Made by a program: the position numbers and the translations under genes
Notes under the pieces: model-generated
Databases searched by the model: none
Told to the model about the DNA's origin: nothing
The model's input: the letters and a program-made list of their open reading frames with translations, nothing else
In this document: one piece after another, positions 9,304 to 17,901 of the stretch
How the letters are laid out: each line of letters starts with the position of its first letter
Position numbering within the stretch: the stretch's first letter is position 1
Assembly: GCA_030430535.1 (NCBI GenBank)
Contig: JAUIKY010000008.1
Span: 34,563-98,562 of the forward strand
Direction of reading: 5' to 3'
DNA: 64,000 nucleotides
Source of the DNA: Bacteroidia bacterium
GTDB taxonomy: Bacteria; Bacteroidota; Bacteroidia; Flavobacteriales; Flavobacteriaceae

Positions 9304-11781
9304 ATGGAAGAAGAGTTTGAAGTATCAGAAGGCCAATCGTCGTTTTCCTTTGATGTCAAGGCATTTTTATTTCGGGTTTTAAGTTATTGGAAACTGTTCG
9401 TGCTTTTTATTGGTGTCGGGGTTTTTATCGTTTACCAACAGAATATCAGAACCCAGCAATCGTACCGCTTAGGGACTCAAATTTCAATAGAGGAAGCATC
9501 CAATCCTTTGTTTACTTCGAACACCAGTCTAACTTTTAATTGGGGTGGTGTTTCTGGTAAAGTACAAACGATGATGACCTCATTAAGGTCGCGTTCCATT
9601 CACGAGGAAGTAGTTGATAACCTTCAGTTTTACATCACTTATTTAAAACAATCACGTTTCAGAAAAGACGATATTTACACCTATGCACCGTTTCGGGTAG
9701 ATTTAGCCCCGAATACTTTTCAGGTGTTGAATACTCCAATTAAAATCACTTTCCTTGGCGAAGAACGGTATCAACTGTCATTTAACTTAGAAGAAGAAAC
9801 CGTTAAGGGAACCCAGAATTTCAGTAACAAGAAAAAGGGCAGTATCACAATACCGGCCGGAGGGTTCACGCAACAGTTTAAGCTGAACGATTGGGTGGAA
9901 ACACCATACTTTAGCGGTGTGGTAACTTTGGCGGACGATAAAACCGTAGAACCAAACGATGAATACTTTTTCATGTTCAGTAACTTTGATGCGGTGGTTT
10001 CAAAATACCGTAATAAGCTGTCTATCGACAACCCAAGGAATTCGGCCATTCTAAACTTGAGTATGGTAGATGTCAATAAGGCTAAAATTGTAGATTATTT
10101 AAATGAAACCGTTCAGGTTTTAAGTGATGAACAACTTGAGCGCAAAAACCAGTTTGTAACCAATACCATTAACTTCATCGACCAGCAGTTGGAACGGGTG
10201 AAATCGCAATTGGTGCTGAATGCCGATTCGTTGAATAATTATAAGCAGAAGAATAAAATCTTCAACTTGAATAACGAAGCGGAAGCCATCAATTCAAAAA
10301 TCATCGAATTAGAAAACCAGAGGGATAACAATATTCAAAGGTTAGCTTATTACTCAAGTTTAAAAACCTATTTGGAAACCAGTGATTCGTTTACAGAACT
10401 TCCTGCGCCAGCTGTTGCAGGAATAGATGATGGTAACATTGTTTCGAATATATCGAAAATCAATGCGCTATCAGTTCAAAAATCTCAATACGGTGCCACC
10501 GTAAGGAAAGATGCCACGATTTTCGCCGACCTGAACCGTCAGATAGATGGTTTAAAATTGGTGCTTTTGGAGAACATTAGTTCGGTAACCAATGAAATAA
10601 GGAGAGAGCAACAAACCATAAGTTCAAAAATTGCTGCTGAAGAGGCCAAAATAAGGAAGTTGCCCGTGGCGCAGCAAAAATTGTTCGATATTCAAAGGCA
10701 ATATACTTTGAGTGAGCAAACTTATAATATGTTCTTGTCCAAACGGGGTGAGGCCGATATTATTAAATCGGCAACAGTATCCGATATTGTTGTGATTGAT
10801 AAAGCCAAAGACACCGGGGCTACGCCAATAGATTTAAAATTAAGTTCACGTTATTTATTCGCCATTATTGGTGGTGTTTTACCTCCGCTGTTATTGGCGT
10901 TTTTAATCACTTTTTTTGATAATAAACTCCATAATCCGCAGGTTCTGGAAAATTTATCGAAAATCCCTATTTTGGGTGTGGTCGGTAAAAACAATGCAGA
11001 GAACAATTTGGCTGTTCATTTAAAACCCAAATCGACCATAGCCGAGGCGTTTCGTTCCATACGTTCCAGTTTGCAATACTTTTATAAAAATAGAGGCATT
11101 GACGGAACCAAAACCATTATGGTAACATCGACCGTTAGTGGAGAAGGCAAAACCTTTTGTTCAATCAATCTCGCTACGGTATTGGCCATGAGCGGTAAAA
11201 AGACCGTGTTGGTAGGATTGGATTTAAGAAAGCCCAAGATATTTGGCGATTTCGATATTTCGAATGATACAGGTGTTGTTAATTATTTAATCGGTCAGAA
11301 GGAATTGAGTGAGGTATTGGTTAATAGTAAGGTGCCCAATTTGGATGTGATAACCTCGGGGCCCATTCCGCCAAACCCATCTGAATTGCTTATTGGCGAG
11401 TACATTGATAAATTAATGTCTGTTTTAAAACAATCTTACGATTATATTGTTTTGGATACACCACCAATTGGTCTGGTGGCTGATGCGTTTGAGCTTGTTG
11501 AATATGCCGATGCCACGGTTTATGTAGTTAGACAAGATTACACCAAAAAAGGCATGTTAAACCTGATTAACTCCAAGTACGAGAAAGGTGAAATTAAAAA
11601 TATAAGTTTTGTCTATAATGGCTATAACCAAAAAGGAAAGTACGGCTATGGTTATGGCTATGGCTATGGTTACGGCTACGGTTATGGTAGTTATGGCAAT
11701 GGATATAATGACGACGGTAACCCTAAAAAGAGTTTTATGGGAAGACTGAAACGTTTTTTTAATTTGATATCCAAAAGTTGA
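9304..11781 (+). CDS. Wzc-like polysaccharide co-polymerase and tyrosine autokinase
   Basis: This 825-residue inner-membrane protein couples polymer export or chain length to autophosphorylation. An N-terminal Wzz region begins with a membrane helix near residues 28-45. A long periplasmic coiled-coil part covers about 270-480, and a second helix lies near 517-540 (FAIIGGVLPPLLLAF). The cytosolic BY-kinase domain has Walker A STVSGEGKT near 610, Walker A' VLVGLDLRKP near 636 and Walker B YDYIVLDTPP near 713. The C-terminus carries a tyrosine cluster, here eight perfect Tyr-Gly units followed by further tyrosines, the expected autophosphorylation site. It is in one unit with the wza-like gene. 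Confidence 0.95.
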   Translation: MEEEFEVSEGQSSFSFDVKAFLFRVLSYWKLFVLFIGVGVFIVYQQNIRTQQSYRLGTQISIEEASNPLFTSNTSLTFNWGGVSGKVQTMMTSLRSRSIHEEVVDNLQFYITYLKQSRFRKDDIYTYAPFRVDLAPNTFQVLNTPIKITFLGEERYQLSFNLEEETVKGTQNFSNKKKGSITIPAGGFTQQFKLNDWVETPYFSGVVTLADDKTVEPNDEYFFMFSNFDAVVSKYRNKLSIDNPRNSAILNLSMVDVNKAKIVDYLNETVQVLSDEQLERKNQFVTNTINFIDQQLERVKSQLVLNADSLNNYKQKNKIFNLNNEAEAINSKIIELENQRDNNIQRLAYYSSLKTYLETSDSFTELPAPAVAGIDDGNIVSNISKINALSVQKSQYGATVRKDATIFADLNRQIDGLKLVLLENISSVTNEIRREQQTISSKIAAEEAKIRKLPVAQQKLFDIQRQYTLSEQTYNMFLSKRGEADIIKSATVSDIVVIDKAKDTGATPIDLKLSSRYLFAIIGGVLPPLLLAFLITFFDNKLHNPQVLENLSKIPILGVVGKNNAENNLAVHLKPKSTIAEAFRSIRSSLQYFYKNRGIDGTKTIMVTSTVSGEGKTFCSINLATVLAMSGKKTVLVGLDLRKPKIFGDFDISNDTGVVNYLIGQKELSEVLVNSKVPNLDVITSGPIPPNPSELLIGEYIDKLMSVLKQSYDYIVLDTPPIGLVADAFELVEYADATVYVVRQDYTKKGMLNLINSKYEKGEIKNISFVYNGYNQKGKYGYGYGYGYGYGYGYGSYGNGYNDDGNPKKSFMGRLKRFFNLISKS
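11641..11688 (+). repeat. Hexanucleotide repeat encoding a Tyr-Gly tract
   Basis: Eight tandem copies of TAYGGY (mixed TAT/TAC and GGC/GGT codons) encode (Tyr-Gly)8 in the C-terminal tail of the kinase. The unit of six bases means gain or loss of copies would keep the reading frame and change the number of tyrosines. Confidence 0.95.
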
Positions 11782-11797
11782 TTTGAGTTTGAATAGT

Positions 11798-12595
11798 ATG
11801 AGGGATTTACTTTTAAAAGCTATGGAAGCTGCTGTATTGGCGGGTAATGAAATAATGAAAGTATATTCGAGGGAGTTTAAAGTGGTTTTAAAGTCTGATA
11901 ACTCACCACTAACATTAGCCGATGAAAAAGCCAATACCGTTATTAATAGAGCATTAAAAACCACCAACATCCCGATTATAAGTGAGGAAAATGCAGAGGT
12001 TCCATTTTCAGAAAGAAAAACGTGGAAAAGATGTTGGGTGGTCGATCCATTGGATGGCACCAAGGAATTTGTGAATAGAAACGGAGAATTTACAGTTAAC
12101 ATAGCCCTGATTGAAAACGGTCTGCCTATTTTAGGGGTCATTTATGTGCCGGTTGCCAAAACGCTATACTATGCAATAGTTTCAGAAAACAGAGCTTATA
12201 GAACAGTTTTGGATAATCATCAGGTTTCGGAAGTCGTTTTTGAAAATAGTGACATCATCAAACCAGAGAGTAAACCGAACCAGGAGCTAAAAGTGGTGGC
12301 CAGCCGTTCGCATCTCAATGATGAAACCGAAGCCTTTATAGACGATTTAAAGTTAAAGGGTGAAAATGTTATGATAGTTTCAAAAGGAAGCTCATTAAAA
12401 TTTTGTCTGTTGGCAGAGGGTGAAGCACATGTTTATCCTAGGTTTGCCCCTACCATGGAATGGGATACCGCTGCGGGACATGCCATTTGTAATGCCGTTG
12501 GAGTGCAAGTTCGCCTGGTGGACACTGAAAGAGATTTAAGATACAACAAAGAAAATTTGTTAAACCCTTATTTTTTGGCCAAAACAGTAGTATGA
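11798..12595 (+). CDS. cysQ: 3'(2'),5'-bisphosphate nucleotidase CysQ
   Basis: CysQ hydrolyses 3'-phosphoadenosine 5'-phosphate (PAP), the by-product of PAPS-dependent sulfotransferases, to AMP. ATG at 11798 gives 265 residues, the usual family length; a TTG at 11783 would add five. The inositol-monophosphatase metal-binding motifs are visible: SEENAE, WVVDPLDGTKEF and WDTAAGHAI near the C-terminus. The gene starts 16 bases after the kinase stop and overlaps cysC by four bases, so it is embedded in the polysaccharide operon. With sulfotransferases downstream, PAP removal for glycan sulfation is the likely job. Confidence 0.93.
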   Translation: MRDLLLKAMEAAVLAGNEIMKVYSREFKVVLKSDNSPLTLADEKANTVINRALKTTNIPIISEENAEVPFSERKTWKRCWVVDPLDGTKEFVNRNGEFTVNIALIENGLPILGVIYVPVAKTLYYAIVSENRAYRTVLDNHQVSEVVFENSDIIKPESKPNQELKVVASRSHLNDETEAFIDDLKLKGENVMIVSKGSSLKFCLLAEGEAHVYPRFAPTMEWDTAAGHAICNAVGVQVRLVDTERDLRYNKENLLNPYFLAKTVV

Positions 12596-13176
12596 AAAAC
12601 AACATTAAGCAAGATTACGCAATTGGGCAAAGCGATAGGGAGGCTTTAAATAAACATAAACCCTGTTTGGTTTGGTTTACAGGCTTGTCGGGGTCTGGAA
12701 AGTCGACTATAGCCAATTTATTGGAAAAGGAATTATACAAACAAGGCATCCACACTTACACCTTAGATGGTGATAATTTGCGACGTGGATTGAATAAGGA
12801 TTTAAAATTTACCAAAGAAGACCGTGTAGAAAATTTAAGGCGAACCGCCGAAGTGGGAAAGCTGTTTGTCGATGCTGGATTCGTGGTTTTGGCTGCATTT
12901 ATTACGCCTTATAACGAAGTTCGGAAAAGCATAAGAACTATTGTTGGCAATGAAAATTATATTGAAGTGTTTGTAAATACTCCTTTGGAAGTTTGTGAAC
13001 AGCGCGATGTAAAAGGGTTGTATAAAAGGGCACGGGCAGGAGAGGTTAAAAATTTCACGGGAATCAGTTCGCCTTTTGAAATACCGAACAATCCAACTAT
13101 CGAGATTCAAACCCTGAAAGAAAGTCCGGAAGAGGCTGTAAAAAGAATTTTAAAACTGTTAGAGAGCAAAATTTAA
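12592..13176 (+). CDS. cysC: Adenylylsulfate (APS) kinase CysC
   Basis: CysC phosphorylates adenosine 5'-phosphosulfate to PAPS, the universal sulfate donor. The 194-residue protein has the P-loop GLSGSGKST at 31-39, the substrate-binding LDGDNLRRGLNKDL region and the lid region around KGLYKRARAGEVKNFTG. It overlaps cysQ by an ATGA junction, which suggests translational coupling. No ATP sulfurylase (cysDN) is in the window, so APS must come from genes elsewhere. The pairing of PAPS production and PAP removal points to sulfotransfer rather than to cysteine synthesis, for which no other gene is present here. Confidence 0.95.
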   Translation: MKNNIKQDYAIGQSDREALNKHKPCLVWFTGLSGSGKSTIANLLEKELYKQGIHTYTLDGDNLRRGLNKDLKFTKEDRVENLRRTAEVGKLFVDAGFVVLAAFITPYNEVRKSIRTIVGNENYIEVFVNTPLEVCEQRDVKGLYKRARAGEVKNFTGISSPFEIPNNPTIEIQTLKESPEEAVKRILKLLESKI

Positions 13177-13190
13177 TCGAAAACTATTCA

Positions 13191-14036
13191 ATGCCATTGG
13201 AAACCAAAATATACCAAAAGGAGAACAACTTAAAGATTAGTAAGTTGTTAAATACTGTTGTGTCCGATATGCTGTCTTCGAGATTTTTGGCCACCCAATT
13301 GGCGGTTCGGGATATCAAGGCGCAATACCGCCAATCATATTTGGGTATTCTCTGGATGTTTATAACACCTTTGGCCACGGCTTTTGTATGGGTGTTTCTT
13401 AATAGTACCGGAACGGTAAAGCTAACTGATACCGGCGTGCCCTATCCTGTTTATGCGTTTTCGGGAACACTAATTTGGGCTATTATAAAAGAAGCCATTA
13501 ATATGCCCATGGCGAGTACTAATTCAGCACGTTCTATTTTAACAAAAATTAATTTCCCAAAGGAAGCCTTGATTGTTTCAGGGGTTTTTAAGTTGTTGTT
13601 TAACAGTTCAGTAAAAGTGTTGTTGCTCATCATTTTTATTTTTGCTTTTGGGATTGGGTTCCATTGGTCCTTATTGTGGTTGCCCCTAACTATTTTGGCG
13701 GCAGTTGTTTTTGGCGTTACTTTAGGGCTTTTTTTAACTCCAATTGGTATGCTTTATACCGATGTTGGTAAATTTATAAATTTTGCTTTGGGCTTTTTTA
13801 TGTACATTACACCCGTAGTATATGCCATCCCGAAAGAAGGCATCATGAAAACGATTATGGTTTGGAATCCGTTTACCCCGTTTATATTGACCACACGCGA
13901 TTTGGCCTTGGGTTTACCCCCTGAGCATTTAACATATTATGCTGTCTTGCTGCTATGTTGCGTGCCTTTATTGGGTTTGGGACTGGTGTTTTACAGGGTG
14001 TCCATACCCATTATTGTGGAGCGGATGAGCGCATAG
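13191..14036 (+). CDS. wzm: ABC-2 type polysaccharide export permease
   Basis: This 281-residue integral membrane protein belongs to the ABC-2 permease family, which moves undecaprenyl-linked polysaccharide across the inner membrane. After a cytosolic N-terminus, the conserved segment LAVRDIKAQYRQSYLGILWMFITPL leads into about six hydrophobic helices. It pairs with the ATPase gene that starts 155 bases downstream. The intervening gap holds a repeat fragment, which is unusual for such a tightly linked pair. Confidence 0.92.
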   Translation: MPLETKIYQKENNLKISKLLNTVVSDMLSSRFLATQLAVRDIKAQYRQSYLGILWMFITPLATAFVWVFLNSTGTVKLTDTGVPYPVYAFSGTLIWAIIKEAINMPMASTNSARSILTKINFPKEALIVSGVFKLLFNSSVKVLLLIIFIFAFGIGFHWSLLWLPLTILAAVVFGVTLGLFLTPIGMLYTDVGKFINFALGFFMYITPVVYAIPKEGIMKTIMVWNPFTPFILTTRDLALGLPPEHLTYYAVLLLCCVPLLGLGLVFYRVSIPIIVERMSA

Positions 14037-14191
14037 GCCCCGCTTGGACCCTACCCGAAGCGAAGGGAGTTAGAAAGCTGGGAATAGATTATGAATAAAA
14101 AAATATAAAATATCGGAGTTTGATTTCAAAATATGTTATTCAGAGCGATAGCGAGGAATCTCATCGATATAAATTAGAAGTCTAAAAAAAA
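14037..14191. repeat. Intergenic repeat fragment between wzm and wzt
   Basis: The 155-base gap contains a half-palindromic unit at 14135-14165 with the core GAGCGATAGCGAGGAATCTC. It resembles one arm of the palindromes at 23457-23538. A short imperfect hairpin (CCCT to AGGG) lies near 14051-14069. No gene is visible. Confidence 0.55.
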
Positions 14192-15418
14192 ATGTCTAAC
14201 ACTATACCATCAAAATCAGAAAACGAAGTTCTCGTTAAGGTAGAAGGTTTAAGCAAAAAGTTCTGTAAAGACCTTAAAACCAGTCTATGGTATGGCGTAA
14301 AGGATTTGCTTACCGGTATGGGGGGCAACAAAAACGACCGTGAGTTGCGCCCTAAAGAATTTTGGGCGGTTAAGGATGTAAGTTTTGAATTGCGCCGTGG
14401 CGAATGTTTGGGTTTGATTGGGCACAATGGCGCAGGAAAAAGTACCTTGTTAAAAATTTTAAACGGACTCATCAACCCCGATGCGGGTAAGGTTACTATA
14501 AAAGGCCGTGTGGGTGCGTTAATAGAATTGGGGGCCGGTTTTAATCCTATTTTAAGTGGGCGCGAAAATATTTACAACAATGGCGCTGTTTTGGGCTTCA
14601 GCCGAAAGGAAATCACAGAAAAACTAGACGATATTATTGCTTTTTCTGAATTAGAAGAATTTATCGATATGCCCGTTCAAAATTATAGTAGTGGGATGAA
14701 AGTACGTTTGGGTTTTGCCGTAGCCGCCCAAATGGAACCCGATGTGTTGATTATTGATGAGGTTTTGGCTGTGGGGGATGTTAGTTTTAGAATGAAATGT
14801 TACAATAGAATTAATGAATTGTTAAAAGAAGTAGCAATTATTTTTGTGTCTCACTCCATGCCTCAAATAGCCAAATTATGTACTTCTGCAATCATGCTTA
14901 GAAGAGGGGAGGTAAAAGCAAATTCTAATGACATATCAAGTGTTATCAACCAATATTTTTTCGATAGTAACGTTGAAAGTAAAGAACTGGTAAGTGGTAG
15001 TGGGAAGGCAACTTTGGCTAAAAGGAACTTTGATAATTCAAAATTAAACGTAATTGAAAAGGGAAGTACAATAAATTTGGGTTTTGATTTGAAAATTGAT
15101 TTGACTACCAAGTATTTTAGCGTAAGAGGTATCATTTATGATAAAGAGTTTAAAGGGTTATTGGAAATCAATGCATTGCATTCTGGACAGTTTTTTAAAA
15201 ACGAAAACGGGTTAAATAATATAAATATATCTTTCATAAACCCTCTCAATCATGGAGATTTTACAATGACTTTAGTAATTTTTCAGGTCAATGAAATAGG
15301 GCAAATAACAGAAAGACTTTTACGTCATGAAAGTTTTTTTCAATTTAAGAGTATATCAGGTATTGGATTTGATTCCTATATCCCAATTAGTGTGGAAGCT
15401 AACATAAATCACAAATAA
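14192..15418 (+). CDS. wzt: Polysaccharide ABC exporter ATPase with C-terminal glycan-binding-like domain
   Basis: This 408-residue ATPase powers the Wzm permease. Walker A GHNGAGKST is at 77-85, the signature YSSGM at 165-169 and Walker B VLIIDE at 185-190, with the Wzt-specific ELGAGFNPILSGRENIY segment between. Residues from about 265 onward form a separate beta-rich domain like the Wzt C-terminal domain, which in some O-antigen systems recognises the modified end of the chain. The DNA becomes markedly more A/T-rich from about 14820, close to the junction of the two domains. This fits exchange of the specificity domain. Confidence 0.93.
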   Translation: MSNTIPSKSENEVLVKVEGLSKKFCKDLKTSLWYGVKDLLTGMGGNKNDRELRPKEFWAVKDVSFELRRGECLGLIGHNGAGKSTLLKILNGLINPDAGKVTIKGRVGALIELGAGFNPILSGRENIYNNGAVLGFSRKEITEKLDDIIAFSELEEFIDMPVQNYSSGMKVRLGFAVAAQMEPDVLIIDEVLAVGDVSFRMKCYNRINELLKEVAIIFVSHSMPQIAKLCTSAIMLRRGEVKANSNDISSVINQYFFDSNVESKELVSGSGKATLAKRNFDNSKLNVIEKGSTINLGFDLKIDLTTKYFSVRGIIYDKEFKGLLEINALHSGQFFKNENGLNNINISFINPLNHGDFTMTLVIFQVNEIGQITERLLRHESFFQFKSISGIGFDSYIPISVEANINHK

Positions 15419-15421
15419 AAA

Positions 15422-16012
15422 ATGGGTGCATTTTTAATGAATAATCCGAAATGTGTTTTTGTACATATTCCAAAAGCCGCAGGAACAACAATACGAAAAG
15501 GAGTTTTCAAAGAAGATTATCTAGGGCCGGTATTTAGAAGTATACCAGAGGATTGGTCTCCGTATTTTAAATTTACATTTGTAAGAAACCCTTATGATAG
15601 AATGGTTTCTGCTTGGAAGATGTTTACAGAAGGAATGGAAAAATCTAAATGGGCTTATAACAATGAGCCTCCATTAAAAAATATGAGTTTTATAGATTTT
15701 TTAAAAATTGCTGTAGATGATTCAATTGATTATCACTCCAGAAACTCTGTAGAAAGTGTTTTAAGGCATCATACTTTGCCACAAATTCACCCTTACCATT
15801 GCTTTATGGATTTAGATTTTATAGGAAGATTTGAAAATTTTGAAGATGACTTTGCCCTTGTAGCTAAGGAAATAAGTTTAAAAAATTACGAACTAGGCCA
15901 TTTGAACAAAACAAAAAGAATTCATTATAAAGAATACTACGACAATGAATCATTTGAATTGGTTACAGATAATTACAAAGAAGATTTAGAAAGCTTCGGA
16001 TATAGCTTTTAA
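15422..16012 (+). CDS. Sulfotransferase family 2-like protein
   Basis: This 196-residue protein resembles the sulfotransferase family 2 group (PF03567), which includes Golgi heparan and chondroitin sulfotransferases. Two PAPS-binding signatures are visible. The 5'-phosphosulfate loop is FVHIPKAAGTT at about 13-23, and the 3'-phosphate region is VRNPYDRMVSAW at about 56-67. It would transfer sulfate from PAPS to a sugar hydroxyl in the cytosol before export. An alternative start at ATG 15437 would remove five residues. It sits four bases after wzt and two bases before a methyltransferase. DNA here is A/T-rich. Confidence 0.85.
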   Translation: MGAFLMNNPKCVFVHIPKAAGTTIRKGVFKEDYLGPVFRSIPEDWSPYFKFTFVRNPYDRMVSAWKMFTEGMEKSKWAYNNEPPLKNMSFIDFLKIAVDDSIDYHSRNSVESVLRHHTLPQIHPYHCFMDLDFIGRFENFEDDFALVAKEISLKNYELGHLNKTKRIHYKEYYDNESFELVTDNYKEDLESFGYSF

Positions 16013-16013
16013 T

Positions 16014-16970
16014 ATGAAAAACCATAGCGCTAAAGAATATTATTCAAATCTTAAAAAAGAACAAATAAATTGCCCTGTTTGCGATAGTAGTAATTATAAG
16101 GTTCTTGCAAATCAAGATAGGTACGGTATGGGTTTGCAATCTGTTATTTGTACCAATTGCAGTATGATTTTTATAAATCCGAGACCTACGGAGTTAGAGA
16201 TGAACGATTTTTATAAGAATCACTATCGGTCTTTTTATGAATCTGTAGAAAAACCAACTTCCGAATATATTAACAATGGCCCATTTATAGCAAGAGCTAA
16301 TTATGTAAAAAATGTTTTGGGCAACTATCTTTATAATGCAAAGTCGGTTTTAGATGTAGGTTGTGCAGAAGGAACTCTCTTATTAACAATAGAGAAAGGT
16401 TTTCCAAATATTACAACCCAAGGCATTGAACCTAGCTTGAGTTTTGGAGCATATGCAAAGCAACAGTTAAAAGGAGAGGTGTTTATTGGTTCATATCAAG
16501 AGTTTATAAAGAAAAATAATAATAGAACATTCGATGTTTTAACTTCAACACATGTTTTGGAGCATATTTTAAATCCAAAAGAATATTTAAGTGAATTAAA
16601 AAAAATGATGCATAACGAAAGTGTGCTTTATGTTGAAGTCCCAAATATTATGGATAAAAGAGTAAATGGTTTGGGTGCTGTGCATTTAGGACATGTACTT
16701 TCTTTTGATGCGTTTACTTTAAAAAGGCTTTTGAATGATTGTGGTTTTGAGATTCTTGAAATTTTTATGGATGATTTACCAGCGAAAACTCCCGCAATGG
16801 CTGTTATTTGTAAAGTTGGCAATCCTATTAATAAAAAGTGTTCCCTATCAAAAAAGGATATTAAAAATAAAGAATCTTTGTTCAAGGAAAGGGTGCTAGG
16901 TGAAAACTTGAACAAATCAATAATCTCGAAGATAAAGAAAAAACTTAAGCTGTATGTCAAGAGTTTTTAA
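16014..16970 (+). CDS. Class I SAM methyltransferase with N-terminal Cys4 motif
   Basis: This 318-residue protein begins with a likely zinc-binding Cys4 motif, CPVC at residues 20-23 and CTNC about 25 residues later. A methyltransferase Rossmann domain follows, with VLDVGCAEGTLL near 111-122 and the STHVLEHILNPKEYL segment. This layout is common among methyltransferases of polysaccharide loci that act on sugars or sugar nucleotides. It overlaps the next sulfotransferase gene by 17 bases. The substrate is not predictable. Confidence 0.85.
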   Translation: MKNHSAKEYYSNLKKEQINCPVCDSSNYKVLANQDRYGMGLQSVICTNCSMIFINPRPTELEMNDFYKNHYRSFYESVEKPTSEYINNGPFIARANYVKNVLGNYLYNAKSVLDVGCAEGTLLLTIEKGFPNITTQGIEPSLSFGAYAKQQLKGEVFIGSYQEFIKKNNNRTFDVLTSTHVLEHILNPKEYLSELKKMMHNESVLYVEVPNIMDKRVNGLGAVHLGHVLSFDAFTLKRLLNDCGFEILEIFMDDLPAKTPAMAVICKVGNPINKKCSLSKKDIKNKESLFKERVLGENLNKSIISKIKKKLKLYVKSF

Positions 16971-17901
16971 AAGCAAGTCTAAAAATCATTTCTTAATCTC
17001 CGCGCCACGCTCAGGTAGTACATGGCTACAAACCATGTTTAATGCCCATCCTAAATTGGTATGCGTAGAGCGCCGGTTGTTTGGTAATTATGCCGATTTG
17101 GTTTTGGATGATGGTATAAAAACACCAAGGTTGCGGGTAACTTTAGATAAGTATGTCCAAAGTTTATTGCTCCACCATGGTTATCCTCAAAAAGAGCATA
17201 AAAAGCTAACAAATATTTTTATAGATTCATTGCTGAAAGCAGAACAAAACGAACTGGGCAAAAGGCATGTGGTAGATAAAATAACGCCATACGTACATAC
17301 TTCACAAATAGTTGTTGAGCAAATTCAAAATTATTTTCCAAAGTCAAAGGTTATCTTTTTGGTTCGAGACGGCCGCGATGTTTTAACCAGTGGTGTTTTT
17401 CATTGGTTCAATAAGCAGCCAGCCAATGCAATTTTGTCCGATTTTGAAAAGAAGCGTCGGGCTTATTTTATAAATGGGGAAGGCCAACGTCCAAACCGAT
17501 TTTTTCAAGACCATGAAATAGAGCAGTGGGCCAACGAGTGGCAGCAACCTTTGCAAACTATTGAGTCCGTTCAAGAAAAACACAAAGTAGAGATAATTAC
17601 TTACGAAAACATGTTGGAAGACCCACAAACCGTATTGCGGTCGTGCTTTCAGTTTTTTAAGGTGAACCGTTCCGAAAAAACACTAATTGCCTGTTTGCAA
17701 GCAGGAAAATTTAAAGCTATGAGCCAAGGACGGGAGCGGGGTGAGTCAAAAGCTAATGCCCATGTTCGTAAAGGGGTTTCTGGCGACTGGCAAAATTATT
17801 TCACTTACCAAGACGGAAAGTTATTTCAAGAGATTGCAGGTGAAATGTTAATGAAATATGGGTATGTTACATCGAGTGCATGGTATGAGGAACTTAGATG
17901 A
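16954..17901 (+). CDS. PAPS-dependent sulfotransferase
   Basis: This 315-residue protein belongs to the classical sulfotransferase superfamily. The 5'-phosphosulfate loop FLISAPRSGSTWLQTMF is at about 12-28, and the 3'-phosphate binding region VIFLVRDGRDVLTSGVF at about 131-147. A late basic segment with GRERGESKAN and VRKGVSGDWQNYF matches the RKGxxGDW PAPS-binding motif of the family. It is unrelated in sequence to the sulfotransferase at 15422, so two separate sulfation steps are likely. Its DNA has more G/C than the genes on either side, which suggests a different origin. Confidence 0.9.
   Translation: MSRVFKSKSKNHFLISAPRSGSTWLQTMFNAHPKLVCVERRLFGNYADLVLDDGIKTPRLRVTLDKYVQSLLLHHGYPQKEHKKLTNIFIDSLLKAEQNELGKRHVVDKITPYVHTSQIVVEQIQNYFPKSKVIFLVRDGRDVLTSGVFHWFNKQPANAILSDFEKKRRAYFINGEGQRPNRFFQDHEIEQWANEWQQPLQTIESVQEKHKVEIITYENMLEDPQTVLRSCFQFFKVNRSEKTLIACLQAGKFKAMSQGRERGESKANAHVRKGVSGDWQNYFTYQDGKLFQEIAGEMLMKYGYVTSSAWYEELR

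Noticed and set aside
11557..12141. Long minus-strand open frame of 194 codons opposite the kinase tail and cysQ
   Set aside because: It arises from the antisense of the Tyr-Gly repeat and the start of cysQ. Its product is low in complexity, and the plus-strand genes are clearly real.
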